Origin: Bacteroidota bacterium
GTDB taxonomy: Bacteria; Bacteroidota; Bacteroidia; Bacteroidales; UBA6013
Assembly: GCA_020048645.1 (NCBI GenBank)
Contig: JAIFMG010000008.1
Span: forward strand, 1-60,897
Length of the DNA stretch: 60,897 nucleotides
Direction: 5' to 3'
The translations under genes and the position numbers were made by a program. The notes below the pieces were generated by a model. That model saw only the letters and a list, made by a program, of their open reading frames with translations. It did no database searches and was not told the origin of the DNA. This document shows, piece after piece, positions 18,379 to 25,707 of the stretch. Every line of letters begins with the position of its first letter. The stretch's first letter is position 1.

Positions 18379-18786
18379 ATGGAAGTTTACAGAAGCAAAT
18401 ATTTGTACTTGGTTTATTGGGAAGACCATAGCTTAATGGAAATGAATTGGTTGCCCGAAACCAAAAACATTAACGACGATGAGTATAAACAAGAATTTTT
18501 GAATTATCTTGAAAAAATGCTTGCCTATAAAGCCAAGAAAGTTATCCCTGATACAAAGGAGTTCTTTTTTACAGTAACTGTTGAATTGCAAGAATGGACT
18601 AGTCATACCATTTTTCCATCGCTTGTAGAGAGGGGCTTGGCAAAGGCAGTAGCCTTTGTTATGCCTGAAGAGTTGATAACACAACTTTCAATAGAGCAAG
18701 CAATGGAGGAAGGTGATGGTGTAAAATTTATAACCCGCTATTTTGACAATAAGGAAGAAGCCAAAAAATGGATTCTTCCTTTGTGA
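18379..18786 (+). CDS. SpoIIAA/STAS-SEC14-like small protein on an AT-rich cassette
   Basis: 135 residues. The order is a short N-terminal sheet (YRSKYLYLVYWEDHSLMEMNW), the repeated-looking LPETKNINDDEYKQEF helix, KVIPDTKEFFFTV, and a C-terminal YFDNKEEAKKWI helix. This pattern matches small SpoIIAA-like (STAS/SEC14-fold) proteins common in Bacteroidota; the role is unknown. Base and codon use are clearly AT-rich against the neighbours, and the gene sits alone between leader repeat A and a long palindrome, pointing to horizontal acquisition. The name is by pattern only. Confidence 0.7.
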   Translation: MEVYRSKYLYLVYWEDHSLMEMNWLPETKNINDDEYKQEFLNYLEKMLAYKAKKVIPDTKEFFFTVTVELQEWTSHTIFPSLVERGLAKAVAFVMPEELITQLSIEQAMEEGDGVKFITRYFDNKEEAKKWILPL

Positions 18787-18806
18787 GAACGACACAAAAA
18801 ACCAAT

Positions 18807-18921
18807 CACAACATTATGTTTGCGAAAAAGCGGGATGATGTGCGTGTTCAGGCTTTTGTGCTTTCTATAAAAATGTGCGTAGGGCAAGGATTTGCTTTTT
18901 TATCCCGCCCTTCGCAAACAT
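18807..18921 (+). repeat. CACAACAT motif plus long imperfect palindrome after cassette 1 (attC-like)
   Basis: Twenty bases after the stop codon comes CACAACATTATG. It leads into the arm TGTTTGCGAAAAAGCGGGAT (18817-18836), answered at 18901-18921 by TATCCCGCCCTTCGCAAACAT. The arms pair over about 19 bp with a short internal mismatch and enclose ~65 bases. Cassette 2 has the same layout at 60385-60472 with different arm sequence, as in integron attC sites, where structure rather than sequence is kept. Confidence 0.65.
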
Positions 18922-19024
18922 TCTTCCATTGACAACTTGTAAAATTTAGAGACAACATCCAATACATAGACAATTGGTGTGTCCATCACTTGCCAGAATT
19001 TCTACGAAGGCAATCTTTGCAGAT

Positions 19025-19410
19025 AGGGTGATAAGACCTCTTTTTTGGGTAAAACCTTAGTAGAAAGTCAATTGGCGGAATCAAAATAACCCTATAACCA
19101 ATTGCTTTCGATGTTGAACTATCCGAAGCATCTGTTCCCGACAAAATCGGGCTGCTCCGCTCATCCCGAAGGGATTGAATGTGGATAGCAAATGGTATTA
19201 GATGCCAGGGCCACGCCCCTTTCGAACGTGCGGCTTTGCCGCGAAAGCCCCGAAGGGGCGCAATATTATAGCGATGGGTGAAGCCCATCGAGAACAAGCC
19301 ACCCAACAACCCAGACCTGAAGGGGCGCAATAGGCTTGCGGCGGGCATTGTCAGAACGGCCCGAATTTGTCGGGGAGTGGGGGCTTGGGAAATTGCTCCA
19401 CCGAAAGCAT
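19025..19410 (+). repeat. dispersed intergenic repeat block, 19.0-19.4 kb
   Basis: The left part (AAGACCTCTTTTTTGGGTAA, then GGCGGAATCAAAATAACC, then CCCGACAAAATCGGGCTGC) matches 305-375 and 200-230 in reverse, and 17955-18015. The right part (CCCCGAAGGGGCGCAATATT, CGATGGGTGAAGCCCATCGA, GGGCATTGTCAGAACGG) matches 5700-5870. CCCGACAAAATCGGG is a perfect-arm inverted repeat. The interval 18922-19418 has no gene. Confidence 0.75.
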
Positions 19411-19418
19411 CTTGGGCC

Positions 19419-20195
19419 TCAAAATCCCCTTTGGGCCAGATTGTCAAGCAGTTGGGTGTAGAAGGGCAGTGCCCGGAAGGCGCCCTGGCGCACGCGGCCC
19501 GTCATCTCGAAATGCGAGACGCCCCGCAGGATGCCGCCCAACTCTCCCCAGCGGGCCGACGCGACAGCCACGACGCCATCGCCGGGGCCTTCGAGCGGCC
19601 CGAGCCAGGCTTGCTTGGCGCGGTTGTAGGCCGAGGGGTGGAGCGGCCCCAGCTCGGCGGCGAAGCTCTGGTAGAACACGCCCGGACGGTCCGGCACCTG
19701 GGCGTTGAAGGCCAGCATCGCCTCCGGGCTGAGCTCGCGCACGGCCTCCTCGACGCGGGGCCCGCGGTCGCCCGCCAGGCGCGCGTACAGCCCGACAAGC
19801 CCGCGGGCCGTCGGCAGAAGGGCGTTTCCTTCGAGGAAATCGAGCGCGAGCCGGGCCAGCGAAGCTCCGAGGTGGGGAGTGGAGAGGGTGGTGAGCGAGG
19901 CCACGCGCTCGGCCATGCCCAGGTGGCTGACCATCCAGCGGGCGTCGAGCCCGCCCTTCGGGTGCGCGAGGAGGTTCAGCTTGGGCGCTCCGGTCTGGTC
20001 CAAGATCCGCACCGCGGTGGCCTTCAGGGCCGCCGCGTTCTGGGCGATGGTGCCGAAGGCGTCCTTGCCGTTGCCGTGTACGGCGTAGCCCAGTCCGCGG
20101 AGCTGCTCGGGCAGGCGGCCCCAGTAGGGCATCGCCCGGAGGTCGTCGCGGAGGCCGAGTCCGTTGACCAGCAGGATGGGGTAGCGGGTGGCCAT
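19419..20195 (-). CDS. lipase-like alpha/beta hydrolase with Ser nucleophile replaced by Pro
   Basis: 258 residues resembling bacterial triacylglycerol lipases: YPILLVNGLGLRDD at the N terminus, a region matching the nucleophile elbow, a DGVVAVASARWGE acid-loop segment and GVSHFEM, which supplies the usual catalytic His. In active relatives the elbow reads GHSKGGLDAR. Here it is AHPKGGLDARW, so Pro79 sits at the catalytic Ser position (CCG in place of TCG, one base). The protein is therefore expected to be inactive as a serine hydrolase, unless this base is a sequencing error. It lies 9 bases downstream of the fkbM gene on the same strand and is last in that operon. Confidence 0.8.
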   Translation of the reverse strand: MATRYPILLVNGLGLRDDLRAMPYWGRLPEQLRGLGYAVHGNGKDAFGTIAQNAAALKATAVRILDQTGAPKLNLLAHPKGGLDARWMVSHLGMAERVASLTTLSTPHLGASLARLALDFLEGNALLPTARGLVGLYARLAGDRGPRVEEAVRELSPEAMLAFNAQVPDRPGVFYQSFAAELGPLHPSAYNRAKQAWLGPLEGPGDGVVAVASARWGELGGILRGVSHFEMTGRVRQGAFRALPFYTQLLDNLAQRGF

Positions 20196-20204
20196 GCCGT
20201 GGGG

Positions 20205-20930
20205 TCAGTCGCGCGGATGGGCCACGAAGTAGTACTCGTCGTTGCGGGCGAAGTGCTCTTCGAACTGCCTCAGGCCCAGGCCTTCCTGCGCGTTGAGGAA
20301 GCCTTTGAGGGTGCTGACGGCCATGCCCAGCCCGTTGAAAAGCTCGTGCAGGTCTTGGGCCGTGGTGCCGTAGAAGTCGCTGGCGCCCAGGCCAAATTCG
20401 AAGATGACCACGGGGCGGTGCCGGGCCAGGGTCTGGCGGGCGCCGCGGAGCACTCCGAGCTCGGCGTCTTCCACGTCGATCTTGACCAGATGGACGGCCG
20501 TTTCCGGGGGCAGAAGGTCGTCGAGGCGGCGCAGGTCCACCTCCAGGGTCTCGATGTCGGGCTCGCTGACGGCGTAGCTTCGGCGCTTGAGGCCGCTGTA
20601 GGCCGGGGCGTTGCGCACGTGCTGGAACTGGGCCTTTCCGTCGTGGTCGGCCAGGGCGAACGGCAGGATCTGGGCGCGTGCGCCAAACTGTCGGAGCAGT
20701 TGGGCATGGAGGCCTGGGATGGGCTCAAATCCCCAGTGGCGGCCCTGGGGCGCCAGTCGGAGCATGGCCTCGAGGACTTCGCCCTTGTGGCAGCCCACGT
20801 CGATGCAGTTGGAGTCTGGGCGGAGGACCTTGCGCATGACGGCCAGGGTCAGGCGGTCGTACTCGAGGTTCTTGCTCAGGTCGAGGTGGAGGAAGTTCAG
20901 GGTGGAGCGCACCCATTGCTTGAGCTTCAT
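20205..20930 (-). CDS. FkbM-family SAM-dependent methyltransferase
   Basis: 241 residues from the Met of MKLKQWV. The SAM-binding motif CIDVGCHKGEVLEAM lies at about residues 37-51, and GFEPIPGLHAQL supplies the next acidic residue. Later come LVKIDVEDAELGVLRGA and VVIFEFG, typical of FkbM. Family members O-methylate sugars, lipids or natural products. The ATG overlaps the stop of the upstream HAD gene (ATGA), so the genes are coupled. With the SDR and flippase-like genes upstream, a role in modifying a cell-surface glycan or lipid is plausible but not shown. Confidence 0.88.
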   Translation of the reverse strand: MKLKQWVRSTLNFLHLDLSKNLEYDRLTLAVMRKVLRPDSNCIDVGCHKGEVLEAMLRLAPQGRHWGFEPIPGLHAQLLRQFGARAQILPFALADHDGKAQFQHVRNAPAYSGLKRRSYAVSEPDIETLEVDLRRLDDLLPPETAVHLVKIDVEDAELGVLRGARQTLARHRPVVIFEFGLGASDFYGTTAQDLHELFNGLGMAVSTLKGFLNAQEGLGLRQFEEHFARNDEYYFVAHPRD

Positions 20931-21643
20931 GGTGTTGCGTTTTGATGGGTGGCTTCGACGAAGTCGGCAAACTGGCCCAGGTGCTGGAGGCTGTGGAACT
21001 GGCAGTCGGCCAGCTCGGCCGGCTCGACGCGCTCGTGCTCCCACTCCACGGCCGAGGGCACGTGGACGGCCGTGGCGCCGATCTGGCAGACGGGCAGCAC
21101 GTCGGAGCGGAGGGAGTTGCCGACCATGATGAACTCGTGGGGCCGGACGCCCTCGCGGCGGAGCAGGGCGGCGTAGGCCTGGGGCGTCTTGCTGTCGAAG
21201 ATTTCGACGCGGTCGAAGAAGTGCTCGAGGCCCGAGTGGCGCAGCTTGGCCTTCTGGTCGAGCGGGTCGCCCTTGGTCAGGAGCCAGAGCGGCCAGCGGC
21301 CATGCAGGCGGCGCAGGCAGGGCTCGGCCTGCTCGATGGGCAGGGGCTTGTGCTCGAACATCCGCTTGGCGAGCTCCAGCATCTGGGCCACATGGTGCCC
21401 GCTAAGCCTTTCGGGGGCCAGGCGCGCCACCATGTCGAGGTTGGAAAGGACGAAGCCCTTGATGCCGTAGCCGAAAAATTGGAGGTTTTCGAGCTGGGCT
21501 CGCTCGAGGGCCGCCACAAGCTCGTGCCTGGGCAGGACGCCGTCGAGGATCTGGAGCGAGCGGGCCCGGGCGTCGAGGAAGAGCTGCTCGTTGTGCCAGA
21601 GGGTGTCGTCGGCGTCGAAGGCGATGACGGAGTATCGGGGCAT
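20927..21643 (-). CDS. HAD-family hydrolase
   Basis: 238 residues. Motif I FDADDTLW gives the nucleophile Asp10 and acid Asp12, motif II is LLTKGD, the motif III Lys lies in PQAYAALLRREG or the nearby DQKAK, and motif IV is VGNSLRSDV. A helical cap lies between residues ~20 and 85. Phosphatase of unknown substrate. It is four bases upstream-overlapped with fkbM and three bases downstream of the SDR gene. Confidence 0.85.
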   Translation of the reverse strand: MPRYSVIAFDADDTLWHNEQLFLDARARSLQILDGVLPRHELVAALERAQLENLQFFGYGIKGFVLSNLDMVARLAPERLSGHHVAQMLELAKRMFEHKPLPIEQAEPCLRRLHGRWPLWLLTKGDPLDQKAKLRHSGLEHFFDRVEIFDSKTPQAYAALLRREGVRPHEFIMVGNSLRSDVLPVCQIGATAVHVPSAVEWEHERVEPAELADCQFHSLQHLGQFADFVEATHQNATP

Positions 21644-21646
21644 GGC

Positions 21647-22384
21647 TCAGAGGTCGCGCAGGTCGAGCAGGACCTTGTCGTAGTTGTCGGGGTTCCGCAG
21701 GATCTTGAGCAGTTGGGCCGCGACGGCCTTGGGGTCGGTGAGGCTGCCATGCTCCTTGTATCCCTGGAAACGTGCCACCTCGGAGAACTCCTCGGGCTGG
21801 GTCTGGCGGATGACGTCCTGCATGGGCGTATCGACGATGCCGGGCGCGACGGAGAAGACGCGGGCGGGGTTGGCGCTGTTGTGGGTGCGCTGCTCGTGGT
21901 CGGCCACGAGGCTGGCCATGTCGAGGCCGGCCTTGGCGGCGCAGTAGGTGGCCCATGACTCGATGGGATGCCGGCCGGCTCCGGAGCTGACGTTGAGGAT
22001 GACCTTGTTGCCGGCGAAACTCTTGTAGGCGCTCAGGAATCGGTTCATCAGGATGGTGGGGGCCGTGAGGTTGACGGCGTACTCGCGGGCGATCTCGACG
22101 CCCTCGCGCTTGCCCATGTGCAGGACCTGCCCGAGCGTGGCGGCGTTGTTGATCAGCACCACCGACTCGTTGCCGGTGTAGCGCGACTTGTCGAAGTGGA
22201 ACTTGCTGACCTCTTCGAGCTCGGCCAGGTCGAGGAAGTAGTGCCCGTAGTTGGAGTGGATGATCTTCTTGTTTCGGCCGATGCCATAGACGAAGTTCTC
22301 GGGGCTTTCGAGCAGGGCCTTTGCCAGTGCCAGGCCGATTCCGCTGCTGGTTCCGGTGAGGTAGAAGTAGTTCTTGGGAGTCAT
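21647..22384 (-). CDS. short-chain dehydrogenase/reductase (sepiapterin-reductase-like)
   Basis: 245 residues of classical SDR layout: TGTSSGIG cofactor loop at residues 10-17, INNAATLG, NVSSGAG with the catalytic Ser, and YCAAKAG with the Tyr/Lys pair. AGIV-type VAPGIVDTPMQDV follows the active site, as in sepiapterin reductases and benzil reductases. The substrate is unknown. It precedes the HAD and FkbM genes in a tight run and follows the flippase-like gene by 36 bases. Confidence 0.87.
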   Translation of the reverse strand: MTPKNYFYLTGTSSGIGLALAKALLESPENFVYGIGRNKKIIHSNYGHYFLDLAELEEVSKFHFDKSRYTGNESVVLINNAATLGQVLHMGKREGVEIAREYAVNLTAPTILMNRFLSAYKSFAGNKVILNVSSGAGRHPIESWATYCAAKAGLDMASLVADHEQRTHNSANPARVFSVAPGIVDTPMQDVIRQTQPEEFSEVARFQGYKEHGSLTDPKAVAAQLLKILRNPDNYDKVLLDLRDL

Positions 22385-22420
22385 ATGGGGTTGTTTTTGT
22401 GGGTTTGTGGCAATGGCCTT

Positions 22421-23542
22421 TCAGGCGGAGTCCTTATCGAAGGCGGATTGGGCACCGAACTTCGAGCGCACCCATCGGGGCACGAGGAAGGCGCCGATGA
22501 AGAGGTAGGGATAGTAGGTCGCGAGCCTCCAGATCAGGGCCAGGGCCACCACCACCCCTGCCACCGGGATGAACTCGCCCAGGAACTGGGCGAAGACGAA
22601 CTCGGCGAAGCCGCTGCCGCCGGGCGTGGGGCTGACGAGCATCATCAGCCACATCACCAACTGCCGGGCGAAGATAAGAAAATGCTGGCCAAGGCCGTGG
22701 AAATGCAGGCCGAAAAAGGCTATCAACATGCTGTTGACGACCCAGTAGCGGGATGTCCAGGACAGGAAGCTGGCCATGTAGGCCTTGAGCCAGAAGGAGA
22801 AGGGCTTCCGCTTGAGCTCGATGGACGAGACGATCAGGTCGTCGCCCACCTTGACCATCGCGTGCCGCCACTTGCGCAGCCAGCGCACCGAGCAGACCCG
22901 CACCAGCAGCCACTTCACGCCCCGAGGGTTCATGAAAAGCCCGTAGGCGATGAAGAGCGTGTAGAGCACCTTGATGGAGTAGCCCACCACGGCGAAGTAG
23001 AAGAACTCGTTGGCGAAGCCCAGGCCCCCGGCGTTGCCCTCGACGGCGAACAGCTCTTGCGGGCTGACCACCAGCAGCAGGATGGGGAACATGGTGATGA
23101 AGTACAGCTCGTCGAGCACCGAGGTGGCCAGGGTGATGGCCGTCGAGCGCCCCAGCGTCATGCCCTCCTTGTTCATGAACAGGACAGCCAAGGCCGTCCC
23201 CCCGACCACCGAGGGCGTAACGGCGGAGGTGAACTCCCAGAGCATGATGATGCGGAAACTCTGCCTCCAACTGAACTGGCCCTCCGAGAGCACCCGCAGG
23301 CGCATCATGTAGCCCAGGTCGCGCAAGACCATCAGGGCCATGCCGACCGCGAACCAAAGCGAGGCGGCCAGCCCCAGGTCGATCGCCCGAAAAGCCTCCG
23401 GGTTCCATTCGCGGTAGAGCATCCAGGCCACCACGCCCAGGCCAAAGGCGATGGGAATCATGATCTTGTTGGGACGGAGCTTGCGCAGCAGTTCGCTCTC
23501 GGTGCTGCCCAGTTCGGCGTTCGTGCGGTCTTGCTTGTCCAA
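22421..23542 (-). CDS. flippase-like integral membrane protein (LPG synthase TM / UPF0104 type)
   Basis: 373 residues with about eight membrane helices between residues 28 and 350. The conserved SPTPGGSGFAEFVFA motif near residue 310 and the earlier FTSAVTPSVVGGTALAV are the hallmarks of the lysylphosphatidylglycerol-synthase transmembrane family (AglD/YbhN-like). These proteins are thought to move lipids or lipid-linked sugars across the membrane. No C-terminal aminoacyl-transferase domain is present. It is the first gene of a run with SDR, HAD, FkbM and lipase-like genes. Confidence 0.85.
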   Translation of the reverse strand: MDKQDRTNAELGSTESELLRKLRPNKIMIPIAFGLGVVAWMLYREWNPEAFRAIDLGLAASLWFAVGMALMVLRDLGYMMRLRVLSEGQFSWRQSFRIIMLWEFTSAVTPSVVGGTALAVLFMNKEGMTLGRSTAITLATSVLDELYFITMFPILLLVVSPQELFAVEGNAGGLGFANEFFYFAVVGYSIKVLYTLFIAYGLFMNPRGVKWLLVRVCSVRWLRKWRHAMVKVGDDLIVSSIELKRKPFSFWLKAYMASFLSWTSRYWVVNSMLIAFFGLHFHGLGQHFLIFARQLVMWLMMLVSPTPGGSGFAEFVFAQFLGEFIPVAGVVVALALIWRLATYYPYLFIGAFLVPRWVRSKFGAQSAFDKDSA

Positions 23543-23569
23543 ATTCTTTGGGTTTTTATCGCGGTGTCC

Positions 23570-24265
23570 TCACCGCTCGTTTTTGATGCCGACAACCAGC
23601 GAGCTGTATTCGACCACGCGCCAGATGCCGTCGGGGTCTTTGCTCAGCCGCAGGGGCCTGGGGCTGTCGGCGCCCTGGGTATGGACGAACAGCTTGACCT
23701 GGCCGCTTTCGATCTCGCCACTGGAGGGATTGGTGCTGAAATGGACCCGATACGGCACTTCCGGGCTGTATTTGTTGTCGGGCGAGGCGCCCTGGAAGTA
23801 GGCCACGGCCAGTTTCGGGAACCGGTCGAGCTGCTCGCGCAGGCGGGCGAACTCGGTGCGCAGCAGGGCCTTGCCAAGGTACGCGACGGGCTCCTGGCTC
23901 GGGCTTACGGCGCTGCCCGTGGCGCAGGCGGCCAACGACTGGGCGCCCAAGGTGGCCTTGCTGGCCACCATGCCCATCGACACGATGAAGCAGGCAGCCC
24001 CGCCTTGCGGGCTTTGGCCTATCTGCTGCTGGAGGGCCAGCACATCCTCCAGGCTTTTGGGCAGGGCGTCCAGCTCGGCCCAGAAGCCGCTGCTGTCGGG
24101 CTCCGCCCCCACGCGGGCCTCGATGCTAGACCGGGGAGGCGTGCTCGGCGCCCGGACCGTGTCGATAGAGGGCTTGTCCGGGCCGACGGGTGCCGAAGGC
24201 GGAGCGCCGCACGAGAAAAGGCTTGCCAGCAGGGCCATGCCGAAGAACATCGAGGGATAACGCAT
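23570..24265 (-). CDS. lipoprotein of unknown function (DUF6935-like)
   Basis: 231 residues from the Met of MRYPSMF. The signal peptide ends with the lipobox SLFSCG. The mature part has a Pro/Ser-rich stretch (about 22-60), then ACFIVSMGMVASKATL, and a C-terminal domain with AYFQGASPDNKYSP, FVHTQGADSPRPLRL and SSLVVG. The last three are reminiscent of DUF6935 proteins, but I cannot confirm that. No enzymatic motif. The next gene upstream is 225 bases away; the flippase gene follows after 27. Confidence 0.6.
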   Translation of the reverse strand: MRYPSMFFGMALLASLFSCGAPPSAPVGPDKPSIDTVRAPSTPPRSSIEARVGAEPDSSGFWAELDALPKSLEDVLALQQQIGQSPQGGAACFIVSMGMVASKATLGAQSLAACATGSAVSPSQEPVAYLGKALLRTEFARLREQLDRFPKLAVAYFQGASPDNKYSPEVPYRVHFSTNPSSGEIESGQVKLFVHTQGADSPRPLRLSKDPDGIWRVVEYSSLVVGIKNER

Positions 24266-24490
24266 CGTTTGGGGAGGTTTGGGGGGAGCTTCGAAAAGGC
24301 GAAAGAAAGGCTTTTTGGCCAATTTCCAAAACGCGCCCAGGGCCATGGCGCGACATGTCCAACGTATTTTGTCCTGAAAAATTGGGCGAAAGCGCGTTTT
24401 TGCCTCTCGGCTTTGCCGCGCCGAAAGCCGGCACGGCAAAGCGCGCCCACCCCAATGCCCATTCGGCGGGCCAGGCGGCTCGCTCGGGGC

Positions 24491-25573
24491 TTACCAGAGG
24501 GCGGCGGCGGGCGATCCGGGCAGGCTGAAGATCTTGATCTGGCTGGCCGGGAGCCAGATGACCTGCTCCTGGCCGCGGGGGTCGGGCAGGACGAAGGCCA
24601 GCCCGCGGGGGGCCAGCAGGAACTTGGCGGGCAGGCGATCGACCGCGGGCATCTGCCGGTTGGCCAGCTCGCGGTTGAGGATGGCCAGCCAGATGGGGCT
24701 GTCGGAGGCGGGCACGATCTGGCCCAGGGTGATGGGCTGGAGGTTGTCCAAGCGCAGGTTGAGGACCTCCACGGCGCTCATGCCCTGGCTCTCCCGGTTG
24801 GTTGCCGAAGTCTTTTTGAGCAGGGACAGGACCCTTTCGGCATGGATGATCTCGGCGCTGATGGTCTTTTCGAGCACGGGATGGACCGAATCGGAACGGA
24901 AGACCATTTCTTGGGCTTCTTGCAGGAAGTCATCGCGGAATCGGCCCAGGCAGCCGTCGGGATCGCCCACGCAGGTCATGCCCAGGTAGAAGTCGGCCAG
25001 GATCTGGTTCAGGGCGGGGGCCGTGGGGTGGGCGGGATGGTCCATGGGCAGTCGCAGCTCGACCTTGGCGTGGAACTCCCTGCCCATGGGCCGCATGTCG
25101 AGGGTGTCGCGCAGGAGCATGAGCTGCCAGGCGGGGATGTCGGGCACGGGCGAGGCCTCCAGGGGGAAGTTGAGCGTGGAGTCGGGCGAGAGCCATCGCC
25201 CGGCCAGGCGCAGGTCCGGCCCGAGCCGGGCGACCCACCTGCCGAGCATCCTGCCCTGGTCGGTCTCCACGAGCATGAGGCTGTCGCCCCGCAGGCTGCC
25301 TTCGAGGCGGGCCGCGCGCGGCTGTCCCTCGCGGCGGCATTGCCCCACGACGGCCACGCCCTCGATCTTGAGCGAGAGGCTCAGGGCGGCGGGCTTGTCG
25401 GGCAGGACCAGTTGGCCGGCCCATCGGCCATCGAGCCAGAGGATTTCGCTGGAGGGCAGCCTTTGCGTTTCGGGTTTGTCGCCACGGGCACGGCGGGGCC
25501 CTTCGGGGCCGGAGGTGGGCTGGCAGGCCAGCAGAAGCAGGGACAGCAGCCAAAGGGTTACGAGCTTTTCCAT
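24491..25573 (-). CDS. lipoprotein of unknown function
   Basis: 360 residues with signal peptide and lipobox LLLLAC (Cys17). A beta-rich part (about 45-140) has ILWLDGRWAGQLVLPDKPA and repeated short strands, like a small barrel. A second domain (about 150-340) has HAKVELRLPMDHPAHP, VEVLNLRLDNLQPITLGQI and FVLPDPRGQEQVIWLP. The spacing resembles DUF3298-type surface proteins, but the match is weak. It is a monocistronic gene between the lipoprotein above and the divergent parC gene. Confidence 0.6.
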   Translation of the reverse strand: MEKLVTLWLLSLLLLACQPTSGPEGPRRARGDKPETQRLPSSEILWLDGRWAGQLVLPDKPAALSLSLKIEGVAVVGQCRREGQPRAARLEGSLRGDSLMLVETDQGRMLGRWVARLGPDLRLAGRWLSPDSTLNFPLEASPVPDIPAWQLMLLRDTLDMRPMGREFHAKVELRLPMDHPAHPTAPALNQILADFYLGMTCVGDPDGCLGRFRDDFLQEAQEMVFRSDSVHPVLEKTISAEIIHAERVLSLLKKTSATNRESQGMSAVEVLNLRLDNLQPITLGQIVPASDSPIWLAILNRELANRQMPAVDRLPAKFLLAPRGLAFVLPDPRGQEQVIWLPASQIKIFSLPGSPAAALW

Positions 25574-25639
25574 GCTGAAAGTTAAGAAAAAATGCCGACA
25601 TCGGCCAAGGCCCCTGGCCAGGAGCTCGCCATGCCCCGG

Positions 25640-25670
25640 TTTGCTTTCCCGCCGAATCTTGCTACTTTTG
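25640..25670 (+). promoter_or_regulatory. promoter of the topoisomerase IV A gene
   Basis: TTTG (25640-25643), a 19-base spacer and TACTTTTG (25663-25670) match the Bacteroidota consensus exactly. The ATG lies 37 bases downstream of the -7 box. Confidence 0.8.
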
Positions 25671-25707
25671 GTGGCTTTAAGGCCAAAACCTACGTTTAAG
25701 ATTCGCC

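Noticed and set aside
19995-20195. Serine lipase with intact triad
   Set aside because: The Ser position is Pro; I report it as lipase-like only.
21968-25585. Open frame of 1205 codons on the plus strand
   Set aside because: It is antisense to the SDR, flippase and lipoprotein genes; it exists because high-GC codon use removes stops. Its translation is low-complexity and matches no family.
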